This document shows, piece by piece, positions 54,219 to 63,869 of a stretch of 64,000 bases of DNA. The translations under genes were made by a program, and so were the position numbers. Position 1 is the first letter of the stretch. Every line of letters starts with the position of its first letter. Origin of the DNA: ENR-C587 sp942493235. GTDB taxonomy: Bacteria; Bacteroidota; Ignavibacteria; Kapaibacteriales; UBA2268. The notes beneath the pieces are model-generated. The model was not told where the DNA came from. It saw only the letters and a program-made list of their open reading frames with translations, and searched no databases. The stretch lies in NCBI GenBank assembly GCA_942493235.1, contig OW818676.1, positions 1,054,001 to 1,118,000 of the forward strand, given 5' to 3'.

Positions 54219-54256
54219 TATGCACATTGATTATTATATAAAAGGAAATGTGCATA
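54219..54256 (-). promoter_or_regulatory. 10-bp inverted repeat upstream of hydE
   Basis: TATGCACATT (54219-54228) and AATGTGCATA (54247-54256) are perfect inverted repeats 18 bases apart, 44-81 bases before the hydE start. It could be an operator for an anaerobic or redox regulator, or a terminator-like stem after the subtilase gene. No T-run supports the latter. Confidence 0.4.
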
Positions 54257-54300
54257 AAATATTGACGTTCAAATTAAAAAGCTGTTGTAAAAGAAATACA

Positions 54301-57300
54301 TTACCTTATAATAGCAAATTTTTTGTATTCGGATTCGGGCATATCCGCATTAGTCATATCAATTACTTTGAATAGATACACTCCGGAATTTAATTCATTA
54401 TTATTACTATCACGCAAATTCCACTCAACACCGCCATTTGAATCGTATTCGTAAAGCTCATTGATTAATTCACCCTCAATTGTAGCAATTATTACTTTTG
54501 CTCTTGCCGGAAGATTAGCAAATGTAGCTGAAGTAACCTGGCTTGCTTTTATCGGATTCGGATAAATAAATGCATTATTTGCATTTTTATAGAAGAATAC
54601 GAAAGACATAGATTTACCTGTTGACAAAGTAATTTCCATTCCGTCAACCGAGCTGATAGGACGTTTTGCTGTAATGGTATATTCTTTGCCTAAGGCACCG
54701 ATACCGTTATTATCGTCGAGAGATATTCTTACGGTATTATTGTCTGATTTGACAATATCGGTTATTTTGCCGACCGGACTTAAATCATAATTATTTATAA
54801 TAGTAGCGGCATCATTTATATCTTCTGAAAATGATAAATCGAATACCGGCGGAGCAGTCGAAACAATATTTAGTGATGTAAGATACATATATTCGGCTTC
54901 TGGAGTATTTGCCACTTTAAAAGTCAATTCTTTTGATTTAGTAGGATTTGTGTAGTAGTCAAAAAAACTTGAGGCAGTTAGGGTATAGTCTCCATTAGCC
55001 AAATCTTCATAAAATTCAAGAGCTATACTACTGTCCGGTGCGATAATTGCAGACTTTGCATAACTTGAATAAATGCCATCAATCTGCTTTATGATAAAAT
55101 ACATAGGTGATACATTAGATGGTATCATTCCGTTATATTTGACAAACAAGGCATTTGATTTGTATTCGGCACTTATTGGCTCTATATTATCATATAAAAT
55201 GAAGAAAAACTTTTTAGATGAGTAAGATATATTATTATTAGGATATACCGATTTGAAAAATATTACGCCGTAATCACTGCTTAGATTATTGATAATTAAG
55301 CTGTCTTTATCTGTCTGAGTATATAAAGTCTGAACTCCGCTCAAAGGATTATAAAGCCATACTTGAGTTTCGGTAGAACCGCTTGGCTTAATCCAGTTTA
55401 AATGATAATTATCTTTATCTATTGCCCAGCCCCAAATCTGAGCAGGTGGAGTATATGTTTCGGAATTTAAGTTATATTCATAGAATCGGGTAGAGTCCAA
55501 ATCCGAAAATGCAATTTCTTTAGTTCCGTTTTTATCAAAATCATAGATTAGGCAAGCGTTAGCAAATACATCTTCGAATAGCCCGAATGGCTTTATCCCT
55601 TTGCTCTGAGAGTCCCATTTTAGGATATAGATATTCGGATAAGCCGAAATGCAGATTTCATCGCCGGACTTATCATCGATATTTCCACAAGTAACGCCGT
55701 TTTTGTAATACGCAATCCCGCCGTCGCCTATGCGGGTACCAAAGAAGAACTCGTCTGCAATTTTTTCAAATTGTGAACTGCTATTGGCTTTATAAATTTT
55801 CATTTCCCAAACATCTTCCGAAAATTGTACTTGACTATCATACACATTAAACGGAGCAGCTGATAAGAAAATAATCTCATTTATTCCGTCGCCGTCAATA
55901 TCGCCTTTTTCAAGAAAGCGTGAATTCTCGCCGGTGAAAGTGCTATCAATCATTTCAACCGTTAATTCTTCATTTCTATATTTATAAATTAATACATTGC
56001 CTTTATTATTAGAATGAACTATTTCGGGATTGCCGTCATTATCGAAGTCATCAATTAGAAATCCGGGTAATGACCCCAGATTATCGAAAGGTTCGGGAGG
56101 AGTAAAGCTAAGCAAAGTATTATATGAATTATTAGTAAATTGAGTAATGATAAATTGAGTATCCGAGTAACTGAATATTTCATCAATGCCGTCTTTGTTA
56201 ATATCATAGAGAGCCGCTCCGGTAGCGAAATATTGATTATCCCAAATTTTATCGTTAAATACTTTGCCGCTATTGGCTTGATATATTTTTGCATCTCCCA
56301 CTTCTTTAAATAGAATATCTATATTATTATCGGCGTTAGTATTGCCAAAGGCTAAAGGATAAATAACGTCATTTATTGAGTCTGTGGCTGTGAATTTATT
56401 ATCTTTAAATGTATAAAGAAAAGTTTTATTCCATGAAGCGTTTGTATAATTATTGATTATTATCTCCGGACTATTATCATTATCAATATCTTTAACTTGA
56501 TTTAGCAAATAAGCGGGGGGGAGATTATAATCTTTTTTACTGAATGAAGCTTTAATAAAATTATCAATTTTAGGAGTAAGAGCAATCTGACCGCTGACGA
56601 TAGTATTGTCATCACGCATTGCAAAGGCAGAAATTTCGTATTGAACCCCGTCGAGCAAATCATCAAGTAGCAATGTATGGTAATTTGAATAACTGTTATT
56701 ATCAGAAATGATTTTATATTCTTGATTTGAATTTTTAATTCTATATTTTAAATATACAAAAGAATTCTGATTTGTTTTTATATTAATTACATATTTTTTT
56801 AATGGACCTTTATAGACGGGTATAGATTCATAGTACTCCATTTTCAAAGGAGACGCATTGCTAACTAATTCTATAGCGGTTCTTTTTTCCAAATATTTAT
56901 TATTTTTCAGCTTAACTTTAATTTGAATAGTATATACTGTATCAAGTAAGCTACTAATATCAATTAGTTCCAAAGTATCATTAATTACTTGCTTAGTATA
57001 ATTGCTTGATAATTCCGTAAATTCAGTAGGATTAAAACCTTTACCGATATTTACGGAGAATGTGTCTAATAGCGGAGTGATTACATTGCCGATAAGAGCG
57101 ATTTCTTGTATTATATTTTTATTTATTATTTGGAATTGCTTTGGCTGAGTAATAGTAAAGTCTGTACTGCCAATGCTACTAAGTGCTGCATAAGCATCTA
57201 AAGTACCTGCTCCTTCGGTTTCGGTTCTCCCTTCTATTAGAAATGGAACTGCGGAATTTTCTAATATTCCAGCAATAGATTCGGGGCTTAGAGTAGTGTC

Positions 57301-58521
57301 CTTTTCTAAAAGCATTGCTACGGTTGCAGTAACAAAGGGGCAGGATAGCGAAGTACCCGAAGCTGTGCCAAAACTGTCATCTGGTTTGGTAGTTAATATA
57401 CTTACTCCCGGAGCTACGAGAGCCAAATTCGAACTGTAATTACTTCTGTAATATCGAGTACCGTCTTCGTTGATAGCACCGACCGAGATTACTTCTTGTA
57501 AATCAGATGGGAAATGGCTTTTATTCCATCCATTATTTCCAGACGATGCTACTACGGTAACGCCCATTTCAACAGCAATTTTAACAGCGGCATGGATTAA
57601 TTTCGAATACTGCTGCTCACCGAAGCTGCAGTTTATTACTTTTGCTCCGTTTAATGCCGCATACAAAATGCAATTGGCTATATCGTCCGATTCACCGTTG
57701 CCAGAAGCATCAAAAGCTCTAAGCATCATGATTTTGGAATTATAAGCTAAGCCGGCAATACCTCTTTCATTGTTTCTCTCGGCGGCAATCACACCGCTAA
57801 CCACAGTGCCGTGACCATGCTCGTCAAAAGGCAGCGGGTCGATATTATTCCAATCTCCCAGATTTTGAATTGCTTGATTTATAAAGTCATAACCGATTAT
57901 GTCGTCGGCAAGCCCGTTGCCGTCGTTATCAATTCCGTCAAAATCACCGCTAACACCATCAATAGTTTCGGTGCTTTGCCAAGGCTCGTATTTGCCGTTA
58001 TGGTTTATATCTTCGATTGGATTAATATATAAATTATTTACTAAATCTTTATGAAGATAGTCAATACCGGTATCTATTATTGCAACGATAATACCATTGC
58101 CCGAGGCAATTGACCATGCTTTTTCCGCATTAACGGTTTTCATCCCCCATTGCTGCTCATAGAACGAATCATTTGGTTTTAGGTTATCCTGTTCGATTTT
58201 ATATATATAATTAGGCTCAATAAATTCTATGTCTTCATGATTGAAAATTTTAGACATCATTTCTGAATTATTCTCTACCAGAAAATAATTGCCAAGTGTA
58301 TTTAAACTTTTTGATTTAATGGATTGCAAAGTATTTAATTTTTTTTTCGATTTTGTATTGAATATTTCTTTTAATTTTCCAGACAGCTCGGTCTGCAATT
58401 TCTCGCTTTTGGAATTATCCTTAAATTTTATAATATATGAATTATATTGAGCGGTTGCTGACATTGTATTTAATAATATAACTATTGAAATAATGGAATT
58501 AAAAAGTATTCTCGGATTCAT
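54301..58521 (-). CDS. Secreted subtilase (S8) with FG-GAP-like repeats and T9SS sorting domain
   Basis: This is a 1406-residue protein. The signal peptide begins at MNPRILFNSIISIVILL, so I placed the start there, 23 codons inside the longest frame. The peptidase has the complete triad: AIIDTG (Asp150), HGHGTVVSG (His237) and GTSLSCP (Ser391), with Asn329 in SSGNNG as oxyanion residue. An inhibitor-like propeptide precedes it (about 25-105). The middle holds DxDNDG-type FG-GAP/VCBS repeats (DIDNDNSPEI, DFDNDGNPEI, DIDGDGINEI), predicted calcium-binding propeller blades. FIYPNPIKAS through KKFAIIR is a T9SS type A sorting domain. It probably degrades protein outside the cell. Confidence 0.92.
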   Translation of the reverse strand: MNPRILFNSIISIVILLNTMSATAQYNSYIIKFKDNSKSEKLQTELSGKLKEIFNTKSKKKLNTLQSIKSKSLNTLGNYFLVENNSEMMSKIFNHEDIEFIEPNYIYKIEQDNLKPNDSFYEQQWGMKTVNAEKAWSIASGNGIIVAIIDTGIDYLHKDLVNNLYINPIEDINHNGKYEPWQSTETIDGVSGDFDGIDNDGNGLADDIIGYDFINQAIQNLGDWNNIDPLPFDEHGHGTVVSGVIAAERNNERGIAGLAYNSKIMMLRAFDASGNGESDDIANCILYAALNGAKVINCSFGEQQYSKLIHAAVKIAVEMGVTVVASSGNNGWNKSHFPSDLQEVISVGAINEDGTRYYRSNYSSNLALVAPGVSILTTKPDDSFGTASGTSLSCPFVTATVAMLLEKDTTLSPESIAGILENSAVPFLIEGRTETEGAGTLDAYAALSSIGSTDFTITQPKQFQIINKNIIQEIALIGNVITPLLDTFSVNIGKGFNPTEFTELSSNYTKQVINDTLELIDISSLLDTVYTIQIKVKLKNNKYLEKRTAIELVSNASPLKMEYYESIPVYKGPLKKYVINIKTNQNSFVYLKYRIKNSNQEYKIISDNNSYSNYHTLLLDDLLDGVQYEISAFAMRDDNTIVSGQIALTPKIDNFIKASFSKKDYNLPPAYLLNQVKDIDNDNSPEIIINNYTNASWNKTFLYTFKDNKFTATDSINDVIYPLAFGNTNADNNIDILFKEVGDAKIYQANSGKVFNDKIWDNQYFATGAALYDINKDGIDEIFSYSDTQFIITQFTNNSYNTLLSFTPPEPFDNLGSLPGFLIDDFDNDGNPEIVHSNNKGNVLIYKYRNEELTVEMIDSTFTGENSRFLEKGDIDGDGINEIIFLSAAPFNVYDSQVQFSEDVWEMKIYKANSSSQFEKIADEFFFGTRIGDGGIAYYKNGVTCGNIDDKSGDEICISAYPNIYILKWDSQSKGIKPFGLFEDVFANACLIYDFDKNGTKEIAFSDLDSTRFYEYNLNSETYTPPAQIWGWAIDKDNYHLNWIKPSGSTETQVWLYNPLSGVQTLYTQTDKDSLIINNLSSDYGVIFFKSVYPNNNISYSSKKFFFILYDNIEPISAEYKSNALFVKYNGMIPSNVSPMYFIIKQIDGIYSSYAKSAIIAPDSSIALEFYEDLANGDYTLTASSFFDYYTNPTKSKELTFKVANTPEAEYMYLTSLNIVSTAPPVFDLSFSEDINDAATIINNYDLSPVGKITDIVKSDNNTVRISLDDNNGIGALGKEYTITAKRPISSVDGMEITLSTGKSMSFVFFYKNANNAFIYPNPIKASQVTSATFANLPARAKVIIATIEGELINELYEYDSNGGVEWNLRDSNNNELNSGVYLFKVIDMTNADMPESEYKKFAIIR

Positions 58522-58776
58522 TACTCTGTCTTTCTTAATTGTTTTGCAATTTCTTAAAATAACAAGATAAACTTCATTGAATTTATACAATAAAAATATA
58601 AATTACTAGTATAATATTATAAAGACGTAGAAAAAATATTAAATTATGAAAATATTTGGAATAAAAAATCTAATTTGAGTATTTTTAAAAAAATCAGCAA
58701 TTTTATAACAAGTTATTACGTCATAAACAATCTAATGATGTTTAAAATAAATTGAGAGAGAACACCCGGAGACTTT

Positions 58777-60777
58777 ATGGCTGAAAATAAAGATAAAAAC
58801 AAATTTAATCCTTTTGGTGGTGATAAGCAAAATCCGAATAATCAGAATCCTCAAGTAAAATTTTTCAAGAATCTGTTGATTTGGTTAATTATGATAACTT
58901 CTGCTATATTTCTATTTATGATGATGCAGGAACGAAATAATCCGGAATGGCCCATATCTTTTACCGAGTATAATGAGCTGATGAGCACAGGTAAGATATA
59001 TAAAGCTAAGGTACTTAAATCGCAACTTAATGATTTCGAATTTCACGGTGAGCTTAAAGAGCCTATAAAAATATATATTGAAGGTAAATCCCGCGACGTT
59101 AGAGCCTTTTATACCAAGCTCGGAATAGTTGATAATGAAACTGAAAAAAAATGGGCGGAGCAGGGCATAGTCTGGACTTATGAAGACGGTGATAACAGCT
59201 GGTGGGGAGCTATTTTATCATTTTTACCTTGGATAATTTTAATTGGTTTATACATATTTTTTATTCGTAGAATGCAAAATGGTGGCGGTGGTGGCAAAGG
59301 CGGATTATTCTCTTTCGGTAAATCAAGGGCTAAGCTCTTAACCGATTCGCAGAATAAAATTACATTTGCAGATGTAGCCGGAGCTGATGAAGCAAAATAC
59401 GAATTACAAGAAATTATTGAATTTCTAAAAGAGCCTGCCAGATTCCAAAAATTAGGTGGCAAAATTCCACGTGGTGCTTTACTGCTGGGACCTCCGGGTA
59501 CAGGTAAGACTTTACTTGCTCGAGCGGTTGCCGGCGAAGCCAATGTTCCGTTTTTTAGTATATCTGGTGCGGACTTTGTTGAGATGTTCGTTGGTGTCGG
59601 TGCCAGCCGTGTACGCGATTTATTTGAACAAGCAAAGAAGAATCACCCATGTATTATTTTTATAGATGAAATAGATGCTGTCGGCAGGCACAGAGGTGCC
59701 GGTCTCGGCGGTGGTCATGACGAGAGAGAGCAGACATTAAATCAATTGCTTGTTGAGATGGACGGTTTTGAGCAAAATAGCGGAGTAATTTTGATTGCCG
59801 CTACCAACAGACCTGATGTATTAGACCCTGCATTATTGCGTCCGGGGAGATTCGACAGACAAATTGTAGTAGATAGACCGGATGTAAAAGGTCGTGAAGG
59901 CGTACTAAAAGTTCATACAAGCAAAATTCCACTTAGTGCTGATGTAGATATAGAAATTATTGCTCGCGGTACTCCGGGCTTCTCCGGAGCAGATTTAGCT
60001 AACTTAGTTAACGAAGCAGCATTGCTTGCCGCCCGTCGTAACAGTGATGCCGTAACTATGTACGACATAGAGCAGGCTAAAGACAAAGTAATGATGGGAG
60101 TGGAGCGTAAGAGTATGGTAATATCCGATAAAGAGAAAGAAATGACTTCTTATCATGAGATGGGGCATGCATTAGTCGGCGTACTTATGCCGGAGGGCGA
60201 CCCTGTTCATAAAATTACAATCATACCTCGCGGTAGAGCTTTGGGCGTTACTTCTTATCTGCCCCTTGAAGATACTCATTCTTGGTCTAGAGATTATATC
60301 GAAACTCAGATAGTAATTCTTCTTTCCGGTAGAGCTGCCGAGAAGTTAGTTTTTAATCAACTGTCAACCGGTGCGTCTAATGACTTGGAAAGGGCAACCA
60401 AACTTGCTAAGAAAATGGTTTGCGAATGGGGAATGAGTGATGCTATCGGTCCTGTCAGATTTGCTAATAATCAAGAAGAAGTATTTTTGGGTAGAGAAAT
60501 ATCTCAGCCACGCGACCATAGCGAATCTACTGCTCAGAAAATAGATGATGAAGTTCGTAGGATTTTACTTACTGCTAACGCGAAAGCAGAAGAAATGCTT
60601 AGCGAAAATATTGAATTATTACATAAAACTTCTAAGATATTGTTAGAGCGTGAAGTATTAGAAGGTGAAGAGCTCAATATGATAATGAGAGGTGAAAATT
60701 TGCCGGCTATGAATATAAAAAAGCTTGAAGCACTGAAATCAATCAAAATTGATGAATTAGCTAAAAGTGCTAATTAG
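58777..60777 (+). CDS. ftsH: ATP-dependent zinc metalloprotease FtsH
   Basis: FtsH is a membrane-bound AAA protease that degrades misfolded membrane proteins and regulators. The 666-residue protein has two membrane segments (about 31-50 and 146-163), Walker A GPPGTGKT (238-245), Walker B IIFIDE (293-298), the second region of homology in ATNRPDVLDPALLRPGRFD, and the zinc site HEMGH (460-464). A glycine-rich linker (169-176) follows the second helix. CGGAG lies before the ATG. It is monocistronic with a clear terminator. Confidence 0.98.
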   Translation: MAENKDKNKFNPFGGDKQNPNNQNPQVKFFKNLLIWLIMITSAIFLFMMMQERNNPEWPISFTEYNELMSTGKIYKAKVLKSQLNDFEFHGELKEPIKIYIEGKSRDVRAFYTKLGIVDNETEKKWAEQGIVWTYEDGDNSWWGAILSFLPWIILIGLYIFFIRRMQNGGGGGKGGLFSFGKSRAKLLTDSQNKITFADVAGADEAKYELQEIIEFLKEPARFQKLGGKIPRGALLLGPPGTGKTLLARAVAGEANVPFFSISGADFVEMFVGVGASRVRDLFEQAKKNHPCIIFIDEIDAVGRHRGAGLGGGHDEREQTLNQLLVEMDGFEQNSGVILIAATNRPDVLDPALLRPGRFDRQIVVDRPDVKGREGVLKVHTSKIPLSADVDIEIIARGTPGFSGADLANLVNEAALLAARRNSDAVTMYDIEQAKDKVMMGVERKSMVISDKEKEMTSYHEMGHALVGVLMPEGDPVHKITIIPRGRALGVTSYLPLEDTHSWSRDYIETQIVILLSGRAAEKLVFNQLSTGASNDLERATKLAKKMVCEWGMSDAIGPVRFANNQEEVFLGREISQPRDHSESTAQKIDDEVRRILLTANAKAEEMLSENIELLHKTSKILLEREVLEGEELNMIMRGENLPAMNIKKLEALKSIKIDELAKSAN

Positions 60778-60815
60778 TAATCTGTTTTAGAATTAATAAG
60801 TAATAGAATATATAT

Positions 60816-60849
60816 AAAAAACCCGTTTCTGTAAAAGAACGGGTTTTTT
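60816..60849 (+). terminator. Strong intrinsic terminator of ftsH
   Basis: AAAAAACCCGTTTCT and AGAACGGGTTTTTT form a long stem flanked by A- and T-runs, 38 bases after the stop. Confidence 0.92.
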
Positions 60850-60924
60850 GATTTCTTTTAGAATAGTCCGCCAAACGAAATATTATATCATTTCATAATA
60901 AATAGGGCATATCAAATATCATAA

Positions 60925-61088
60925 CTTCCGTGGTTAAAGTCGCGGGTTGATGTTGAAAATTTACACCAAGTATTATATTAAATCGTATTATATAATTTCC
61001 TATATGGATTTGCAATAATTATATCCTGACGTCACAGTGGCTAAAGCCTCCGGTTGAGTCAAACAAATTATTCCTTATAGGATATGAA
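60925..61088 (+). repeat. Two short dispersed repeats (CCGTGG-TAAAG-GTTGATG type)
   Basis: TTCCGTGGTTAAAGTCGCGG followed by GTTGATGTTGAAA, and CAGTGGCTAAAGCCTCCGG followed by TTGAGTCAAACAAATTATTC, are two members of the family also seen at 37436, 40222 and 43672. No gene lies in 60850-61089. Confidence 0.55.
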
Positions 61089-61089
61089 A

Positions 61090-62007
61090 TTACATAGCAA
61101 AACCGACAGTAATTGCAATTATTGATACAATTAGAGAGCCAATTGCTATACCTTGGGCAATTCCCAATTTTTTGAGTGCAATTTCAATTTCACTATGGGT
61201 ATTAATGCTGATAGCTTTTAAACTACTGAGCTCGGCATTAAATTTGTCGATTGGAATAGAATCTGTGATTCCTTTCATACTTTCATCCCTTGATTGTTTA
61301 ATAACCTTATTTAAATTTTCAATTTTCTCATCAAATTGTTCTTGGAGTTGGAGAAACTGAATATTTTTCAGCTCATGCTTTGTTTCCTTGGCATCTTCAC
61401 TATGAAATAGTTTATTAACTTTGTAGCGCAAGCTGTCAACATCGTCTTTAATAGATTTGAATTCTTTATTCTGATAATCGACTATAGAAATAAATTTCTG
61501 ATCGTAATTAAGCAGTTGAGATTCTAATCTTTTTACTTTTAAATCAATTCGAGCCTCATACCGATGGCTCACATATTCAATTTCTTTTTCAAGCTTAAAT
61601 TTAAGATAAGTTAGAGTAGATTCCAGATCTGCCTCTGATTTACTCTTAAAAGCTTCAATAATAGTATCGGCACTATTATACTGCTTCTTTAATTTTTCAC
61701 TTAGTTGAAATAATGAATATTTGAAAGCATAAATATTTTCGAGATTATCATGAATTAAGGTTACACGGTCTAATTTGTATTCTAATTCTTTTAAAATAGC
61801 ATTAACATCTAATTTAGTATCTTTAGATAATTGAGTAAATTCTTTGGTAAAATAATCCTTGTAATTATTCAGGCTTTCTATAGTGTTATTAAATTCGGAA
61901 ATCTTCTGATTTAAATTTTCAAATGCCTTAGAATAGTCGTCGGCTTGAGAAGTTATTAATTGAAATAATTCTTTAACTTCAGGGCTTAGGGCTTTAGTTT
62001 CTAACAT
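61090..62007 (-). CDS. Coiled-coil protein with a C-terminal membrane anchor, unknown
   Basis: I do not recognise a family. The 305-residue protein is almost entirely helical with long heptad-like stretches (about 20-60 and 85-250), rich in Lys, Glu and Leu. It ends with one membrane segment (about 282-303: GIAIGSLIVSIIAITVGF), so it looks like a tail-anchored protein facing the cytoplasm. It overlaps the preceding small gene by 7 bases, suggesting coupled translation and a joint role. Confidence 0.65.
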   Translation of the reverse strand: MLETKALSPEVKELFQLITSQADDYSKAFENLNQKISEFNNTIESLNNYKDYFTKEFTQLSKDTKLDVNAILKELEYKLDRVTLIHDNLENIYAFKYSLFQLSEKLKKQYNSADTIIEAFKSKSEADLESTLTYLKFKLEKEIEYVSHRYEARIDLKVKRLESQLLNYDQKFISIVDYQNKEFKSIKDDVDSLRYKVNKLFHSEDAKETKHELKNIQFLQLQEQFDEKIENLNKVIKQSRDESMKGITDSIPIDKFNAELSSLKAISINTHSEIEIALKKLGIAQGIAIGSLIVSIIAITVGFAM

Positions 62008-62267
62008 TGATTTGCTTTCTCAATAAATGTTTCAAGATGCCCTGTCAGTTTTTCTAAATATAACTTATCTATTTGAGGGATATTAACTTCGGAGTATTTG
62101 ATTATGTCCGCTATGATTTCTGCTCTGAATTCTTCGCTTAGCTCGTATCTGCCTTTCATCCTGTCTCTAATGAAATCATCAAGAAGACCGTATTCAGCAA
62201 GTTCTTTATAGTAGTCCTTGGGCTGATAGTCGTCATTTTGGCTAATATCTTTAAATTTCCTTACCAT
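62001..62267 (-). CDS. Small protein of unknown function, paired with the tail-anchored coiled coil
   Basis: This 88-residue, mostly helical and charged protein (DYQPKDYYKELAEYGLLDDF, IRDRMKGRYELSEEFRAEII) has no signal peptide or membrane segment. I recognise no family. Its last codons overlap the start of the next gene by 7 bases, which argues that both are real and cotranslated. Confidence 0.6.
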   Translation of the reverse strand: MVRKFKDISQNDDYQPKDYYKELAEYGLLDDFIRDRMKGRYELSEEFRAEIIADIIKYSEVNIPQIDKLYLEKLTGHLETFIEKANQC

Positions 62268-62389
62268 AACATTCCTTAATAAAAATAATCATATTTAGCT
62301 AAGCAAAAAATATGCCGAGAATGATATAGTATTAAGAGTAATTTTCAAAGAAATAATTTGGTAATATACAAGAAATTTTGAAACTATAT

Positions 62390-63499
62390 TTATTGGAATT
62401 TTGATTTCAATCGAATAAAATACCTTTCTACAAAATTAAAGCTGATTAGCGATACAGAATAAACTAAAGAAATATAAATAACTATGTCAATTATCGGTAT
62501 ATCAATTGGGGTATATTTGAAATAAAAACCTCCGATTGCTAAATGATATAAATACATACCGTAAGAGACATTTCCTATGGATAATAAAATTTTACAGTTA
62601 AGTATCGAATTGAGAATACATTTGTAATTGTTTGAAAACATATAATAAACATAGAAAATCAATGAAGCGAAAAATATATTTGCTAACGTATATGAGAAAA
62701 CATATTGGTAATTGGTTGTTATTGAAAGTTCATATCCGAAAGAATTCAAATAGGAATATCCGTTAACCGTTATAGGAGTCAATAGATAGTTTATTGCTCC
62801 ATAAATCAGAAATGCAAATGCAGTTCCGATTAATAAGAATTTTGGTAATGATTTTTTAACTTTATCAATTTTAATCAGAGTTAATAATGCACCTGTAGCA
62901 AAAGCATCTAAATGGCTAAAAGTCATCCAATAGATACTATCACCAATTGTGAAATTATTATAGATATTAACCGAGAATAGATACTCAGCAAAAAAGTATC
63001 TGAATAATGGAGAAAGAATAAGTAAAGCACCATAGAAAAATTTTAAATTTTTGGTTTTAATTATTAGAGTGAATAATGGCCAAAACAGGTAAATCTGTTC
63101 TTCGAGACTAAGTGACCACAAATGAGTAAAAAACATACTATCTCGCCACGATGAACTCAATCTGGTAAAATTAAATGTATATGTAAATAAATATGTTGAA
63201 AAAGTAGGAAAATAATTTGGAAAGTTTAATATAAAATACGACAATAATATTATTGATAAATATAAATAATAGATAGGGAATATTCTTAAAGTACGTCTTA
63301 TATAAAATTTCTTTAGCTCTGCTAAAATTGAAAAGTTTTCTTTTTTAGATGATATTAAAATATTAGTAATTAAAAAGCCGGATAACACAAAAAATAATTG
63401 TACACCTAACCAACCTGAACCTAAGCCGGCGAAATGAAATAGCATTACTAAAACTACAGCGATTGCTCTTAGACCATCAATTGGTTTAATAAATATCAT
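62390..63499 (-). CDS. Acyltransferase family 3 membrane protein (OafA/YrhL-like)
   Basis: This 369-residue protein has about ten membrane segments. The N-terminal signature is KPIDGLRAIAVVLVMLFHFA, with the conserved His in LFHF, followed by GWLGVQLFFVLSGFLITNIL. A later block, FFTHLWSLSLEEQIYLFWPL, is also characteristic. Family members O-acylate (often acetylate) lipopolysaccharide, peptidoglycan or exopolysaccharide sugars. There is no SGNH domain fused at the end, and the target is unknown. A TATTTTTG -7-like element lies at 63531-63524 on the minus strand. Confidence 0.9.
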   Translation of the reverse strand: MIFIKPIDGLRAIAVVLVMLFHFAGLGSGWLGVQLFFVLSGFLITNILISSKKENFSILAELKKFYIRRTLRIFPIYYLYLSIILLSYFILNFPNYFPTFSTYLFTYTFNFTRLSSSWRDSMFFTHLWSLSLEEQIYLFWPLFTLIIKTKNLKFFYGALLILSPLFRYFFAEYLFSVNIYNNFTIGDSIYWMTFSHLDAFATGALLTLIKIDKVKKSLPKFLLIGTAFAFLIYGAINYLLTPITVNGYSYLNSFGYELSITTNYQYVFSYTLANIFFASLIFYVYYMFSNNYKCILNSILNCKILLSIGNVSYGMYLYHLAIGGFYFKYTPIDIPIIDIVIYISLVYSVSLISFNFVERYFIRLKSKFQ

Positions 63500-63869
63500 A
63501 ATTATTTTAACTTATAAAAATTGCAAAAATAAGCAATATTTAAAATCTAAAAAAATAATTGTTATTAAGAAATATCATAAGGCATTTTCAAATTAAAATC
63601 ATACAAATGAAGAGTCAAATTTCCTTGACGGAAGTCTCTGTTGCAGCCTATCAGACTGCTTTCAATTTATTTGATTAGCAAATGGAATTAACGATTATAT
63701 TATACGATGGTATTATACAATTATAATATACAATAATTTAGCTATGTTTTCGTTAAACCCATTTTTTTATTCTTTTTTTTTAAATAATAGAGAAAAATAA
63801 GATAAAAATGATTATTATTGTTGTTTGATTTTTTTAGAATTTATGTTAAATATAATTTGAAATATTAAA
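63500..63869. other. AT-rich gap between divergent genes
   Basis: No convincing gene is seen. A 23-codon frame at 63608 has no support. I see no T-box-like or other leader structure before ileS. Promoters for both flanking genes should lie here, but only the -7 element at 63524-63531 is suggestive. Confidence 0.4.

Noticed and set aside
63500..63869. T-box or other riboswitch ahead of ileS
   Set aside because: No T-box-like sequence or terminator stem is visible before the ATG.
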